From the NCBI RefSeq assembly GCF_023369555.1, contig NZ_JACJVC010000006.1, positions 62,001-126,000 on the forward strand: a stretch of 64,000 bases of DNA, read 5' to 3'. Position 1 is the first letter of the stretch. Every line of letters begins with the position of its first letter. This document shows positions 62,811 through 64,000 of this stretch, one piece after another. Origin of the DNA: Actinomyces sp. AC-20-1 (GTDB lineage Bacteria; Actinomycetota; Actinomycetes; Actinomycetales; Actinomycetaceae). The position numbers were made by a program, and so were the translations under genes. The notes beneath the pieces are model-generated. The model did not search any database. It was not told the DNA's origin and saw only the letters and a list, made by a program, of their open reading frames with translations.

Positions 62811-62980
62811 GTGAGTCTCCTCGTTCGTGGGCCAGCCGGGCCCGGGGTGCGGTTGCGCGGGCTCCAACACCCAGGTCGGACAGGTTGTTCCCCGTCAGCC
62901 TACGTCCATCCCCGCCCGGCACCGTTGTGGCGGCACTCACCGAGCGGGGACGGCGCCGCCGGGTGCGGCGCCCGGGTCCC

Positions 62981-64000
62981 TCAGGCGAGGGTGACGAACT
63001 CAAGGTACTCCTCGCCCCACAGGTCCTCGTCGCCGTCGGGAAGGAGCAGGACACGGTCCGGCTCAAGGGCCTCAACGGCCCCCTCGTCGTGGGTCACGAG
63101 GACGACGGCGCCCTCGAAGGTGCCCAGCGCGCGCAGGATCTCCTCACGGCTGGCCGGGTCGAGGTTGTTCGTCGGCTCGTCCAGCAGGAGGACGTTGGCG
63201 CTGGAGACCACGAGGATCGCGAGCGCCAGGCGGGTCTTCTCCCCACCGGAGAGCACGCGGGCGGGCTTGTCGGCGTCGGCGCCGGAGAACAGGAAGGAGC
63301 CCAGCACGCTGCGCACCTGGGTGTCGTCCATGTCCGGCGCGGCGCTGCGCAGGTTCTCCACGACCGTGCGGTCGGTGTCGATGGTCTCGTGCTCCTGGGC
63401 GTAGTAGCCGATCTTGAGCCCGTGACCGGGCACGACCTCACCGGAGTCGGGGGTCTCGACGCCGGCGAGGATGCGCAGCATCGTCGTCTTGCCCGCGCCG
63501 TTGAGGCCCAGGACGACGACGCGGCTGCCGCGGTCGATGGCCAGGTCCACGCCGGAGAAGACCTCGAGGGAGCCGTAGGCCTTGCTCAGGCGCGAGGCCC
63601 TCAGAGGGGTCTTGCCGCAGGGGGCGGGGTCTGGGAAGCGCAGGTGGGCGACCTTCTCGGCCGCGCGCTGCTCGTCCAGGCCCTCGAGAAGGCGCTCGGC
63701 CCGGCGCAGCATCTGCTGCGCGGCGACGGCCTTGGTGGCCTTGGCCCGCATCTTCTCGCCCTGGGCGCGCAGCGCCGCCGCCTTCTTCTCCGCGTTGGCG
63801 CGCTCCTTGCGGCGGCGCGCCTCGTCCTCGGCGCGCTGGCGGAGGTAGGCGTCCCAGCCCAGGTGGTAGACGTCCAGGACGCCCCGGTTGGCGTCGAGGT
63901 ACATGATCTGGTTGACGGTGTCGCGCAGGAGCTCGACATCGTGGGAGATGACGATGAAGCCGCCGGCGTAGGTGCGCAGGTGGTCGCGCAGCCACAGCAC
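62981..64000 (-). CDS. ABC-F family ATPase, 5' end beyond window
   Basis: 339 residues of the C-terminal half are visible. The first nucleotide-binding domain ends with GGFIVISHDVELLRD at the edge. The linker, about 55-115, is Lys/Arg/Ala-rich and helical. The second domain has Walker A LGLNGAGKTTML, the signature LSGGEKTRLALA, and Walker B NVLLLDEPTNNLDP followed by VLVTHDEGAVEA. ABC-F proteins act on the ribosome, either as EttA-like translation factors or as antibiotic-protection factors; neither can be chosen here. No membrane segments. Confidence 0.93.
   Translation of the reverse strand: MLWLRDHLRTYAGGFIVISHDVELLRDTVNQIMYLDANRGVLDVYHLGWDAYLRQRAEDEARRRKERANAEKKAAALRAQGEKMRAKATKAVAAQQMLRRAERLLEGLDEQRAAEKVAHLRFPDPAPCGKTPLRASRLSKAYGSLEVFSGVDLAIDRGSRVVVLGLNGAGKTTMLRILAGVETPDSGEVVPGHGLKIGYYAQEHETIDTDRTVVENLRSAAPDMDDTQVRSVLGSFLFSGADADKPARVLSGGEKTRLALAILVVSSANVLLLDEPTNNLDPASREEILRALGTFEGAVVLVTHDEGAVEALEPDRVLLLPDGDEDLWGEEYLEFVTLA

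Overview
The window is a compact, very GC-rich chromosomal segment of an actinobacterium, most likely an Actinomyces-type organism (Actinomycetaceae). The basis is: strong G/C at third codon positions, many GTG and TTG starts, four-base ATGA/GTGA overlaps between operon genes, and a set of actinobacterial gene blocks (DUF4193-DUF3710-OB-fold-DUF3159 next to two TrkA genes, sepH, pknL next to a polyprenyl synthase and class II DAHP synthase, and an ImuA/ImuB/DnaE2 mutasome). The phosphofructokinase has the pyrophosphate-type signature. The window is almost all core genome; no insertion sequence, prophage, rRNA or CRISPR array is visible.

Layout. 1-11,000: a site-2 protease (cut by the left edge), a RecB-like Fe-S nuclease, an aldo/keto reductase, a small acidic protein, an NADH dehydrogenase-like flavoprotein, a GNAT-MazG-like fusion, an MFS transporter, tRNA-Leu(GAG), a hexose-6-phosphate mutarotase, a HAD phosphatase and an AI-2E family membrane protein. 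11,000-22,500: the mutasome, with dnaE2 separated from imuA-imuB by a two-gene module (unknown protein plus XRE/ImmA-type regulator-protease), a satD/DUF3307-like pair, thymidine kinase and a PAP2 phosphatase. A perfect LexA box precedes imuA and a degenerate one spans the dnaE2 start. 22,500-30,000: YbhB, TrmL, a flavin disulfide reductase, a variant-leucine-repeat membrane protein and aconitase.

30,000-40,700: a block syntenic with the mycobacterial Rv2689c-Rv2699c region (RNA methyltransferase, KimA-like permease, two TrkA proteins, DUF3159, OB-fold, DUF3710, DUF4193), then sepH, a phosphodiesterase and a DUF5998 protein. 40,800-48,500: both topoisomerase IV subunits (parC, parE) flanking a ribbon-helix-helix protein and a tandem GNAT, then a zinc-ribbon-like protein and two YbjN proteins. 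48,500-64,000: sigA, polyprenyl synthase, pknL, aroG, PPi-dependent pfk, an acyltransferase, a DnaQ/GIY-YIG nuclease, a receiver-only protein, superoxide dismutase, a double-FKBP lipoprotein, erpA and an ABC-F protein cut by the right edge.

The most unusual signals are: a segment of the principal sigma factor N-terminus that reads like the N-terminal cap of a right-handed beta-helix protein; the unknown-protein/XRE-ImmA module with a dyad upstream of its first gene; two large intergenic dyads (10894-10963 and 43668-43719); and a repeated pattern of TANNNT hexamers 6-8 bases before start codons, which indicates widespread leaderless transcription and helps fix several starts. All functional statements are from reading the sequence and family knowledge; no search was run.
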